Positions 15,694 to 22,884 of a stretch of DNA of 36,854 nucleotides are shown here, in pieces (within the stretch, counting starts at the first letter, position 1; every line of letters starts with the position of its first letter). This DNA is from Opitutales bacterium (GTDB lineage: Bacteria; Verrucomicrobiota; Verrucomicrobiia; Opitutales; JAFGAQ01), in the NCBI GenBank assembly GCA_022361075.1, contig JAKSBQ010000066.1:1-36854 (forward strand), read 5' to 3'. The notes under the pieces are model-generated. The model did no database searches. It was given only the letters and a program-made list of their open reading frames with translations, and was not told where the DNA came from. Made by a program: the position numbers and the translations under genes.

Positions 15694-17642
15694 TTTGAAC
15701 TAAACTCGCTTATGAGCTTGATTATTTTTTGGATGAAGGACAACTGATCACTGATCTTTACCTCAAGATCAAATGCCAAGGTATGATGATGGTTTTCTTG
15801 GTCGTAAGCGGACACCTCCACAGTGTAGAAGCCTTCTTTCAAAACCATGTCTGTCTGGAAAGTATTTTCCACTTCGGAAATCTGTTTCCGATCGGATGTG
15901 AGTTTCCATCGAATGTCATAGAAAGGCTGAAAACTCTTTTCCAGATCTTTGGGAATCAGCAGAAACTGGTAGGGCCTCATAAACCTAACCAAATTGGAGT
16001 GCGCACGAGCCTCTATTACAAAAGGTAATGTATCTTCGCCTTGGTGACGGCTCGACTCAAAGGTTGCAGGCAGCTCAGTATCTGACTTTTCCGAGAGCAA
16101 TCGATTCATAGCTGAAGATTGGAACTCGAGGGCCAAAATTGAAGCAGATCCGTTTATGCGGTTTCGATCGGTTTCTGATCCAATCATGATCCGAGCTTTA
16201 CGAGTACTCAGGGGGTAATTGTGACGCACGTAACCAGTCCCGTAATTCACCTGGTCAGGTTCGCTGTCGTCACCCCAGTCGATGTAGAGAGATTCGATTG
16301 TGCCACGCCAGTCAATGCACTTGCTTAGATCAATCCAAACTTCGTAATATTCTCCGGTTTCCCGAACAGCATAAAGTGCTGGTCGATAGGTAATGATGGG
16401 TTTTGATGGTGAGGAACGGTTGTCAGCTTGACCGACGTGAATGGTTTCCTGATCGACTGCCCACTTCCCTGAGGAATCTTCAACAAGGAGAGTAACCGAG
16501 TATACACCCTCTTTCTCAAAACGATGTTTAAGAACCTCGTCGGTCTCTTGAATCCATTCGAATTCCCCTCCGCGATCTCCCCATGAAATTGCTCGTTTGA
16601 CTATCGGTGATTCTTCGTCCTCAGTCACTGATGAAGCAACGTTCGCCACAAATGTTGTGCCGGTCTCTCCACGTTTCGGATAAACTAGAATCGATGCAGA
16701 TGGAGTAGTTGCAGTGTCCGATAATTGCCCCGGAATTTTCCACTGTGAAGCGACCTTAAGTGTATCATTTTCTGGGTTCCACACATTGTAATTTCCAGGC
16801 TTAAGCACTGGAAAAACCGTGAGCTGCTGGCGTTCACTTAACGCTTCGATCTTAGAGTGGTTTGGAAGAACAAAATTTCTATTTTCTGAAAGAATGATGG
16901 AGCTTGACGGGATCAGACTATCCGAAGCAGACGCTGAGACTTCAGCTTTCCATTGGCTTCGAATGTATAGGGGAACAGCGATCAGAAAGATCGCTATCCC
17001 AACGATAATCGTTGTAGGATTCCTGAGAAAACTTACGATTTTCTTAATTAGGTTGAATCCACTTGAAGTCGTTTTTGAAGTATTGCCTTTTTCGAGAACG
17101 TCGGACTCCGTTGCTTTCGATGGAGGTTGAATTTTCCCAAAACTAAACTTCTTTTCAAGAAGCGCGTAAACTTCCCTGATGGTCAAGTTCCCTTCGGCGA
17201 GCTCGGATTCTAGTCCCCAAAGAACAATGAGTCGCGGATGACCCTCGTCGTTTACAATTTGGTAGAGTTCAGGGTGTTTATCTGGGCTCGGGAGAGTAAA
17301 TGATTCAAGTGAGATTCTCTCGTTAAAATTCAAGGTTTTCCCTGAGATATGATTCTCCAGTGCTTCAATGGAAGAGAACAGCTTCACCATCTGTTCCGCC
17401 GGAATTTTCGCTTCTGAAACATCGTAGCCCTCCTCAACTGAGCAGGATGGAACCAACGAGCCCAGGTCGTAGTAGGTTTCTCCCTCTGGATCGGTGACTG
17501 TTCTTGGGAAAAAGTAATTGAAGAATTCCCTAATCCACAATCCGTCCTTGAGAAGGATTCGAGTGTTAGAAAGATAGCTCTTGTAAGCCAGCCCTTCTGC
17601 GTCTTTCAACCAACACTTGCGATTTTCCAGCTCAACCGGCAT
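15690..17642 (-). CDS. hypothetical one-pass membrane protein with PKD-like domains
   Basis: The protein has 650 residues. The N-terminal about 200 residues are soluble and have no signal peptide, so they are probably cytoplasmic. One transmembrane segment lies at about 209-227 (PTTIIVGIAIFLIAVPLYI), followed by RSQWK. The outer part holds PKD-like beta sandwiches: around 319-403 with ISWGDRGGEFEW and HRFEKEGVYSVTLLVEDSSG, around 417-505 with YIDWGDDSEPDQVNYG, and a last one near 560-630 with EGFYTVEVSAYDQENHHH. WGD and Y.V.L.V.D are the PKD hallmarks. It lies 24 bp after the bactofilin stop and overlaps the next gene by 4 bp. I infer that it links the cytoplasmic bactofilin to the cell wall or surface. 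The cytoplasmic domain is unrecognised. Confidence 0.78.
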   Translation of the reverse strand: MPVELENRKCWLKDAEGLAYKSYLSNTRILLKDGLWIREFFNYFFPRTVTDPEGETYYDLGSLVPSCSVEEGYDVSEAKIPAEQMVKLFSSIEALENHISGKTLNFNERISLESFTLPSPDKHPELYQIVNDEGHPRLIVLWGLESELAEGNLTIREVYALLEKKFSFGKIQPPSKATESDVLEKGNTSKTTSSGFNLIKKIVSFLRNPTTIIVGIAIFLIAVPLYIRSQWKAEVSASASDSLIPSSSIILSENRNFVLPNHSKIEALSERQQLTVFPVLKPGNYNVWNPENDTLKVASQWKIPGQLSDTATTPSASILVYPKRGETGTTFVANVASSVTEDEESPIVKRAISWGDRGGEFEWIQETDEVLKHRFEKEGVYSVTLLVEDSSGKWAVDQETIHVGQADNRSSPSKPIITYRPALYAVRETGEYYEVWIDLSKCIDWRGTIESLYIDWGDDSEPDQVNYGTGYVRHNYPLSTRKARIMIGSETDRNRINGSASILALEFQSSAMNRLLSEKSDTELPATFESSRHQGEDTLPFVIEARAHSNLVRFMRPYQFLLIPKDLEKSFQPFYDIRWKLTSDRKQISEVENTFQTDMVLKEGFYTVEVSAYDQENHHHTLAFDLEVKISDQLSFIQKIIKLISEFSSK

Positions 17643-17666
17643 TTAGAGTGTTGGGTTGCGAGAAAA

Positions 17667-18098
17667 CTACTGCTTCGGAGTGCCGTCGTCTTTTTCCTTT
17701 TTAACTGCAGGCTCGAGTTTTGAAGCACCGACGACTTTAGGTTCTTCTTTTTTTTGCGGAGCACCCACCGAGGAGCGACCACTGAAGCATGAGCCTTCCT
17801 CAATCGAAATAGTTGCTGCTGTGATGTCTCCCTGAATGTTTGAGGTGGCTTTGAGCACGCAACGTTCTTCTACAGATACGTTGCCTTCAATATTTCCATA
17901 AACCGTTACTGATTTTGTATGTATTTCGCCTTTGATAGATGCGTTGTCACCTACCGTGAGATTGCCGGTCGAATTAACTTCTCCTTCGATTTTGCCATCG
18001 ATGACTAGATCGTTGGAAAACGTTAGCGATCCTACGATACTGACATCGCTGGATAGGATATTTTTGTAAGAATCAGTCGATTTATTTAGTTCAGTCAT
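17667..18098 (-). CDS. bactofilin (polymer-forming cytoskeletal protein)
   Basis: The protein has 143 residues. A short disordered N-terminus leads to SSDVSIVGSLTFSNDLVIDGKIEGEV and then repeated six-residue beta-helix turns such as GNLTVGDNASIKGEI, VTVYGNIEGNVSVEE and ATSNIQGDITAATISI, the bactofilin core (about residues 18-112). A Lys/Pro/Glu-rich tail (KKEEPKVVGASKLEPAVKKEKDD) follows. Bactofilins polymerise without nucleotide on the inner membrane face and position cell-wall enzymes or stalk machinery. It is the first gene of a three-gene minus-strand operon with a PKD membrane protein and a secreted protein, which makes these two candidate clients. Confidence 0.93.
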   Translation of the reverse strand: MTELNKSTDSYKNILSSDVSIVGSLTFSNDLVIDGKIEGEVNSTGNLTVGDNASIKGEIHTKSVTVYGNIEGNVSVEERCVLKATSNIQGDITAATISIEEGSCFSGRSSVGAPQKKEEPKVVGASKLEPAVKKEKDDGTPKQ

Positions 18099-18126
18099 TG
18101 TGGAGTATTTATGGTGAGAGGGTATC

Positions 18127-18142
18127 AGGAGTCACCTCCTTT
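18127..18142 (-). promoter_or_regulatory. GUGA hairpin containing a perfect anti-16S sequence
   Basis: On the minus strand AAAGGAGGTGACTCCT reads from 18142 to 18127. AGGAG and CTCCT pair around a GTGA loop, which as RNA is a GNRA-type tetraloop. AAAGGAGGTGA is fully complementary to the conserved 3' end of 16S rRNA, yet it lies about 36 nt before the bactofilin ATG, too far to act as its normal ribosome site. A leader element that sequesters a ribosome-binding sequence is possible. Confidence 0.45.
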
Positions 18143-18477
18143 GAACCTTCAGAAAGTGTAGTTGATGTTAAGTTTGGTTACAAGGATACGGCTGTGGTAT
18201 TGGAAATTTAATTAGGTAGATGAATACTACGATACAAAACTCAAACTTCAATAGGGGTTAGTTAATACTTATTGTTGATGGATTTCCAGCATTTTTCAGG
18301 TGCTTTTGAAGTAAGAACCACTCGGGTACCGAAGATTGCCGTGATAAATGGAGTCATCGGCTTGTTTGTCGATACATTTAATCCCAATGTCAAAAATGTT
18401 GCGAACAACCATAAACGGAGTTTCCCAACCAACAAAGGACTTGACGGAGGGCTCTCTAAATCGTCGTTTAAGTGGGT
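18143..18477. other. intergenic region between divergent bactofilin and dapB
   Basis: About 335 bp with no gene I can support. It must hold the promoters for the minus-strand bactofilin operon and for dapB-ruvA. The left part is AT-rich. Short frames exist on both strands (69 residues plus, 63 residues minus between 18272 and 18487), but they overlap each other and the dapB start and have no ribosome site. No tRNA, riboswitch or terminator was recognised. Confidence 0.4.
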
Positions 18478-19212
18478 ATGACCACAAAAATCGTGCTTAA
18501 CGGAGCAAAGGGAAGAATGGGGAGGGCCATATGTGATGCTGCCTCTGACGGAGATTTTGAATTTGTATCGCTCTGTGATATTGGCGATGAGTTAGGAGAC
18601 GCTTTCAAGTTGGCAGACGTGATTATCGATTTCAGCCACCATAGTGCTACCCTGGGAATTGTCGAAAAGGCAGTAGATCATCTGAAACCGGTGGTGATTG
18701 GTACTACGGGGCACGATTTTGCGGAAAGGGAAAAGATCATTGCACATAGTAAAAGCATTCCCCTCGTGTGGTCGGGCAATTACTCGATGGGAATGAATTT
18801 GTTGTTTTATTTTGCTCAGAAGGCTGCGGAAGCATTGCCTGAGCTGTATGAGGCCGAGATTATCGAAGCACATCATCGCCACAAAAAAGACGCTCCCAGT
18901 GGGACTGCAATGGATATTGCCAGGAGAATCTGCAAGGGGCGTAATTGGAACTTGGAGGACGTGATTCAGTACGGAAGAGAAGGCATAACCGGGGAGCGAC
19001 CACGAAAACAATTGGGTGTTCACGCTATCAGAGGAGGAGACGTAGTTGGAGATCACACGGTGCAGTTTTTCGGACAGGGTGAGCGGTTTGAGTTACGTCA
19101 TCAGGCCACTGATCGTAAGGTATTTGCACAAGGTGCTTTGAGCTCAGCCTCATGGGTGGTGGGCAAAGCGCCAGGATTCTACGAAATGCAAGATGTTTTG
19201 GGCCTAAGGTAA
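18478..19212 (+). CDS. dapB: 4-hydroxy-tetrahydrodipicolinate reductase
   Basis: The protein has 244 residues from the ATG at 18478; a GTG two codons earlier (18472) is also open. It catalyses the NAD(P)H-dependent second committed step of the diaminopimelate/lysine pathway in the cytoplasm. The nucleotide-binding loop is GAKGRMGRAICDAA, the DapB signature with catalytic His and Lys is EAHHRHKKDAPSGTAM, and VVIGTTGH and SGNYSMGMN are the conserved NAD and substrate loops. Length is typical for the short bacterial form. The next gene, ruvA, starts 10 bp after the stop, so the two probably share a transcript. No clear Shine-Dalgarno sequence is visible. Confidence 0.95.
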   Translation: MTTKIVLNGAKGRMGRAICDAASDGDFEFVSLCDIGDELGDAFKLADVIIDFSHHSATLGIVEKAVDHLKPVVIGTTGHDFAEREKIIAHSKSIPLVWSGNYSMGMNLLFYFAQKAAEALPELYEAEIIEAHHRHKKDAPSGTAMDIARRICKGRNWNLEDVIQYGREGITGERPRKQLGVHAIRGGDVVGDHTVQFFGQGERFELRHQATDRKVFAQGALSSASWVVGKAPGFYEMQDVLGLR

Positions 19213-19222
19213 AGTAACGACC

Positions 19223-19831
19223 ATGATCGCGTTTGTTGAGGGAGTTTTAGAGGAATCGCAACCATTGAGCGCGATTGTGAATGTCAATGGTGTGGGATAT
19301 CATGTCCATTTATCTCTCAATAGCTCGACCAAACTACCTTCAGTGGGAAATCGGGTGAAGTTGAACACTCTGCTCGTGGTTCGAGAAGACAGCCAGACCC
19401 TTTACGGGTTTATAGATCTATCCGAGCGTTCAGCGTTTGTTGCCTTGACGGAGAAGGTGTCTGGAATCGGTCCAAAAATCGCGCTTAACATTCTTAGCCG
19501 TTTGAACGTTCGCGCCCTTCAAGAGGCTGTGACTCAGCAAAATGTGCAATTGTTGACTCAATGCCCCGGGATCGGGAAGAAGACCGCAGAACGGCTTGTG
19601 TTGGAGTTGAAGGATGTTTTTGCGAAAAGTCCGTTGGTCGACGCTCCCGGCCTTGTTACTATGCCCGATGCTGGGCTTACTGGCCTTTCAAAAACTCAGG
19701 AAGATGCGATCGCCGCTCTGACGACTCTAGGGTTTAAGCAGGCTGACGCCCTAAAAAGAGTAGAAAAAGCATGGAAAGGCTCTGGCGAAGAGATGACGGT
19801 CGAGCAATTGATCAAATCGGCCCTTTCCTGA
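19223..19831 (+). CDS. ruvA: Holliday junction helicase subunit RuvA
   Basis: The protein has 202 residues, normal for RuvA. An N-terminal OB-fold (MIAFVEGVLEESQPLSAIVN...GVGYHVHLS; VREDSQTLYGF) is followed by two helix-hairpin-helix motifs, EKVSGIGPKIALNILS and CPGIGKKTAERLVLELKD, which bind the junction DNA. A short linker leads to the C-terminal domain III (EDAIAALTTLGFKQADALKRV), which contacts RuvB. RuvA tetramers recognise four-way junctions and load RuvB for branch migration. ruvB and ruvC are not next to it in this window. Confidence 0.96.
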   Translation: MIAFVEGVLEESQPLSAIVNVNGVGYHVHLSLNSSTKLPSVGNRVKLNTLLVVREDSQTLYGFIDLSERSAFVALTEKVSGIGPKIALNILSRLNVRALQEAVTQQNVQLLTQCPGIGKKTAERLVLELKDVFAKSPLVDAPGLVTMPDAGLTGLSKTQEDAIAALTTLGFKQADALKRVEKAWKGSGEEMTVEQLIKSALS

Positions 19832-19845
19832 TAGGGAACCAGTTG

Positions 19846-20520
19846 TCAGTCGGCGGTCTTCTCCGACAGAGGTCTTTCCAATTCAGATAAGGCAACCTCT
19901 GGATCGACGAACATCTCGTTCAGTCCTTTGATGATCGCATCTTCCAGTCCGATTGCTTGAGGTTGCACGTCCTTAACATCGAGGATCTGCGTTTCAATGG
20001 TTGGCATCTGTACGGCGAGTAAAAGATCTGCTTCCGAGAGGATCAGGCCGTCCGAGATCGATCCTTCGATTTGGAAAGTTTGTGTTCCTGAATGGATCTC
20101 TTGCGGTGCCAATTCCACTAGCGTTTTTTCGTGGGATTGTTCTTTTCTCGAAAGGTTTTTTGTAAGTAAAAAAGCGAAAATGATCAGTAAAACTAGGCAG
20201 GTGATGATAACGGTTGAGTTCGCTCTCAAATCGGTGAAAAATTGCTTGATCCAACGGACTTTCTTTCTCCTCACCTTTTTGAAACGTGCGACTGACTTTT
20301 CTATTTGAACCTGAGAATCTTTGACGGTGCTTTGATTGTCCGTCGGGTTTGAGCTCCTCTTTTCCCTAAGTTTGGGGTGATATTCCCCCGTTGATTCGTA
20401 AAAAGCGTGACGTAAAGATCGATGACGTTCGATGGTACGAGCAAACTTTATGAATTCCACTTCGGACATTGTACCCTTCTTGTATTTTCCGAGTAGTTTA
20501 TAAAATTGATAGGCTTTCAT
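19846..20520 (-). CDS. hypothetical one-pass membrane protein
   Basis: The protein has 224 residues from MKAYQFYKLLGKYKKGTMSE. The N-terminal about 100 residues are basic and probably cytoplasmic; residues 10-45 (GKYKKGTMSEVEFIKFARTI) look like a short helical domain. A run of positive charges (RFKKVRRKKVRWIK) precedes a single transmembrane helix at about 102-120 (STVIITCLVLLIIFAFLLT). The C-terminal about 100 residues are acidic and probably periplasmic. I do not recognise the family; the topology resembles FecR-like or other anchored regulators, but no diagnostic motif is present. It is convergent with ruvA, with 14 bp between stops, and stands alone on its strand. Confidence 0.65.
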   Translation of the reverse strand: MKAYQFYKLLGKYKKGTMSEVEFIKFARTIERHRSLRHAFYESTGEYHPKLREKRSSNPTDNQSTVKDSQVQIEKSVARFKKVRRKKVRWIKQFFTDLRANSTVIITCLVLLIIFAFLLTKNLSRKEQSHEKTLVELAPQEIHSGTQTFQIEGSISDGLILSEADLLLAVQMPTIETQILDVKDVQPQAIGLEDAIIKGLNEMFVDPEVALSELERPLSEKTAD

Positions 20521-20642
20521 GTACCGGGCTATTCAAGGGGTGGTCGTTTCATCTAAAACTCATGCGAGGAAAATTCACCTATTCAACAACGTTTCCTTCG
20601 GTGTTCTTAAAAATATAAAATTTTGGTGCTTCAAAAATGGCG

Positions 20643-20671
20643 TTGACAGTCGAATTTCACTTACGTAACTT
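20643..20671 (+). promoter_or_regulatory. sigma-70-like promoter of tRNA-Lys
   Basis: TTGACA (20643-20648) is a perfect -35 element. A 17-nt spacer leads to TAACTT (20666-20671), a partial match to TATAAT. Transcription would start near 20678, a few bases before the tRNA at 20686. The fit of the -35 and the spacing make this the best promoter visible in the window. Confidence 0.6.
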
Positions 20672-20685
20672 CTGAACTTTCGTAC

Positions 20686-20761
20686 GGGTTGGTAGCTCAA
20701 TCGGTAGAGCAGTGGCCTTTTAAGCCATTGGTTCCGGGTTCGAGTCCCGGCCAGCCTACCA
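20686..20761 (+). tRNA. tRNA-Lys (anticodon UUU)
   Basis: A complete 76-nt cloverleaf including the encoded CCA (20759-20761). Acceptor GGGTTGG pairs with CCAGCCT, D-stem GCTC/GAGC, anticodon stem GTGGC/GCCAT with loop CTTTTAA (anticodon TTT, lysine), and T-arm CCGGG-TTCGAGT-CCCGG. The acceptor stem has a G1-U72 wobble at its end and a U4-G69 wobble inside. A good promoter lies just upstream. The downstream aldo/keto reductase begins 22 bp after the tRNA and may be read from the same transcript. Confidence 0.97.
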
Positions 20762-20783
20762 CTCTATTAGGTAGTATAGAAAG

Positions 20784-21773
20784 GTGGAATCTAAATTCAA
20801 CAACCTGGGTCAGACAGACCTTAAAGTGTCAAAAATTGGGCTCGGGGGTTGGGCTTTTGGAAGTGATTGGGGAGAGCAACCCGTTGACCAATCGATTGAA
20901 ACCATCGTCGCGGCAGTGGAGTCTGGGTGTCGGTTTATCGATACTGCGGCGGGTTATGGCAAGGGACGATCCGAGCAGGTGATCGCTAAAGCCCTTTCAA
21001 GGTTAACTGCTGCTGATTCTGTAGCGGTCGCGACCAAAATCCATCCGGTAATGCCGGGACCGTGGCCTCCATCTCCCTACTGCAAAATTGAGGACCGATA
21101 CCCGGTCGAGCACTTGGAAAAGCTTCTCGATACGAGTTTAAAAAATTTGAGGACTGATGCGATTGATCTGGTCCAACTGCATACCTGGACCCGGGCTTGG
21201 AATAAGAATCCGGTCGCCTTGGAGTGGTTGAGCGAGCAGAAGCGGAAAGGCAAAGTGAAATGGGTGGGTGTCTCTACGCCGGAGCATGATCAGAACTCGG
21301 TTATTGATCTCATGAGGCGAGGGCTAGTGGACTCGGTTCAATTGATTTACAACCTTTTTGAGCAAGAGCCAGCAGCAGAGTTGTTGCCTGTTGCGAACGA
21401 ACTTGGGATCGGTGTCATCGTTCGGGTTGCCTTGGACGAAGGTTCTCTTGTCGGCAAGTGGACCGAGGATCATAGCTTTGCTTCTGGGGATTTTCGAAAT
21501 CAGTATTTTGGAGGGGATCGACTCCAACGTACGATAACACGAACCAAACGCGTCGAAAAATTACTCAAAGATTCCGGGTATTCACTCAGGGAAGCCGCTT
21601 TGAAATTTGTTTTAGATCACGAGGCGGTGGATACTGTCGTTGTGGGTGCGAGAAATAAGAAGCAGGCGGAGATGAATATGCGTGTAATGGAGTTGCCAAC
21701 TATGGATTCTGTTCTGCTAGAGAGACTTCGGGAGTTTAACTGGCCCAAAGGATTTTGGTACAGCGGAAAGTAG
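20784..21773 (+). CDS. aldo/keto reductase
   Basis: A 329-residue (beta/alpha)8 oxidoreductase. It opens FNNLGQTDLKVSKIGLGGWAFG. The catalytic tetrad is visible: Asp in CRFIDTAAGYGKGRSEQVI, Tyr in the same segment (GYG), Lys in VAVATKIHP and His in IDLVQLHTW. The C-terminal VDTVVVGARNKKQAEMN is the NADP phosphate-binding region. It would reduce or oxidise a carbonyl substrate with NADP in the cytoplasm. The substrate is unknown; this subgroup (with WPPSPYCKIEDRYPVEHLEKLLDTSL) is often called a predicted oxidoreductase. The start is a GTG at 20784 preceded closely by AGAAAG; no ATG fits the family N-terminus. Confidence 0.9.
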   Translation: MESKFNNLGQTDLKVSKIGLGGWAFGSDWGEQPVDQSIETIVAAVESGCRFIDTAAGYGKGRSEQVIAKALSRLTAADSVAVATKIHPVMPGPWPPSPYCKIEDRYPVEHLEKLLDTSLKNLRTDAIDLVQLHTWTRAWNKNPVALEWLSEQKRKGKVKWVGVSTPEHDQNSVIDLMRRGLVDSVQLIYNLFEQEPAAELLPVANELGIGVIVRVALDEGSLVGKWTEDHSFASGDFRNQYFGGDRLQRTITRTKRVEKLLKDSGYSLREAALKFVLDHEAVDTVVVGARNKKQAEMNMRVMELPTMDSVLLERLREFNWPKGFWYSGK

Positions 21774-21847
21774 TGATTTTTCGCGTCGAAATTGTTAAAT
21801 TTTATCGAGTTCAGGTCGATACTTTGGGTTCCCAACCATAGATTTGA

Positions 21848-22711
21848 ATGACTGATTCAGCGGAACCCAATTCAACAGATTCAAGGATCGAAAACGCGAA
21901 AAACATTCTCGCGAAAGTAAATGTAAAAGCTCAGCCGAAAGTGTTGATCGAACTCAACCGCCTTGCGAGGTCGGAAGATGTAAGTTTTGATTTAGTTGCG
22001 GATCTAGTTTCTCAGGATGTCGGAATGTCAGCCAAGCTTCTCAAGTTGGCGTCGTCTCCCGTTTATTCTAAAGGACAGAAATTCGGTTCGGTCCAGGAAG
22101 CGCTCATGGCAATAGGGTTTGAAGAGTTCAAGACCTGTTTTATGTCGGTGACTCTCGAAGACTTCCTCGGGAGTATGGGTTACCCTTACAAGGGTTTTTG
22201 GGATCATTCTCGAAGAATCGCGATTTATTGTCGGGAGATCGCCAAAAAATTTGCGAAAAGATATGTAAACAATGCTTACACACTAGGGTTGTTTCATGAT
22301 GTCGGAGCGGTGCTCATCCCTCTTTACAATAAGGCTTACGTGGAACACATCCATCGCACGCTTCCTTTGTATTTTGGGATCACTGAATTGGAGTACAAGA
22401 TGGTAAAAACCAATCACTGTGCTGTGGGCGAGTTGTTCGGCCAGACGTGGGGACTTTCCCCTGCTATTTTGACTGCCATGAGGTATCACCATAAACCGGA
22501 GAATGACACTAAGTGGACAAAAGAAACCACCACACTAAAAGCTGTTCTCCAATTGGCAGAACTCATTAATGATAAGATTGAGAGGGATTCGGATGAGTTT
22601 GCGTCGTTTTCTCCTGCGAAGGACACGTTTGCATGGATTTGTGAGTATTTTGAAACGACACCTTCACACCTTTCAGAGCTGGAGAGACATCTTTCGTCTC
22701 TGGAGAAATAA
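21848..22711 (+). CDS. HDOD domain protein
   Basis: The protein has 287 residues. After a short Ser/Asn-rich N-terminus comes the HDOD domain (about residues 20-215): AQPKVLIELNRLARSEDVSF, DLVSQDVGMSAKLLKLASSPVY (the highly conserved ..D..L..K.L..ANS.. helix region) and a helix with EALMAIGFEEFKTCF. The HD-type positions are partly kept (LFHDVGAVLI, KTNHCAVGELFG, MRYHHKPEND). HDOD proteins usually act in signal transduction, often with cyclic-di-GMP systems, without a proven enzyme activity. No receiver, GGDEF or other output domain is attached, and no signalling gene is adjacent. The start codon is ATG at 21848. Confidence 0.9.
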   Translation: MTDSAEPNSTDSRIENAKNILAKVNVKAQPKVLIELNRLARSEDVSFDLVADLVSQDVGMSAKLLKLASSPVYSKGQKFGSVQEALMAIGFEEFKTCFMSVTLEDFLGSMGYPYKGFWDHSRRIAIYCREIAKKFAKRYVNNAYTLGLFHDVGAVLIPLYNKAYVEHIHRTLPLYFGITELEYKMVKTNHCAVGELFGQTWGLSPAILTAMRYHHKPENDTKWTKETTTLKAVLQLAELINDKIERDSDEFASFSPAKDTFAWICEYFETTPSHLSELERHLSSLEK

Positions 22712-22884
22712 AATGAGTAATCGGATACAACTCGTTCTGCAAGCGGATTAAGAGGAGTCTAATCGCGCTTCTTTACTTGATTTTTTTGTGATATTTGCTT
22801 TGCTTTCGGTAACTTTTCTGATTTCCCAAGGTCCTGAAAACACGCTGTTTTCCGGTTATATGATGTGAGTTTAGGTTTGTTGTG

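Noticed and set aside
18272-18487. Opposing short frames in the bactofilin-dapB gap
   Set aside because: They overlap each other, lack ribosome sites, run into the dapB start and look like random translation.
20689-20982. 97-residue plus frame beginning in the tRNA
   Set aside because: The first residues (VAQSVEQW...GSSPGQP) are simply tRNA-Lys read as protein, and the rest is out of frame with the aldo/keto reductase.
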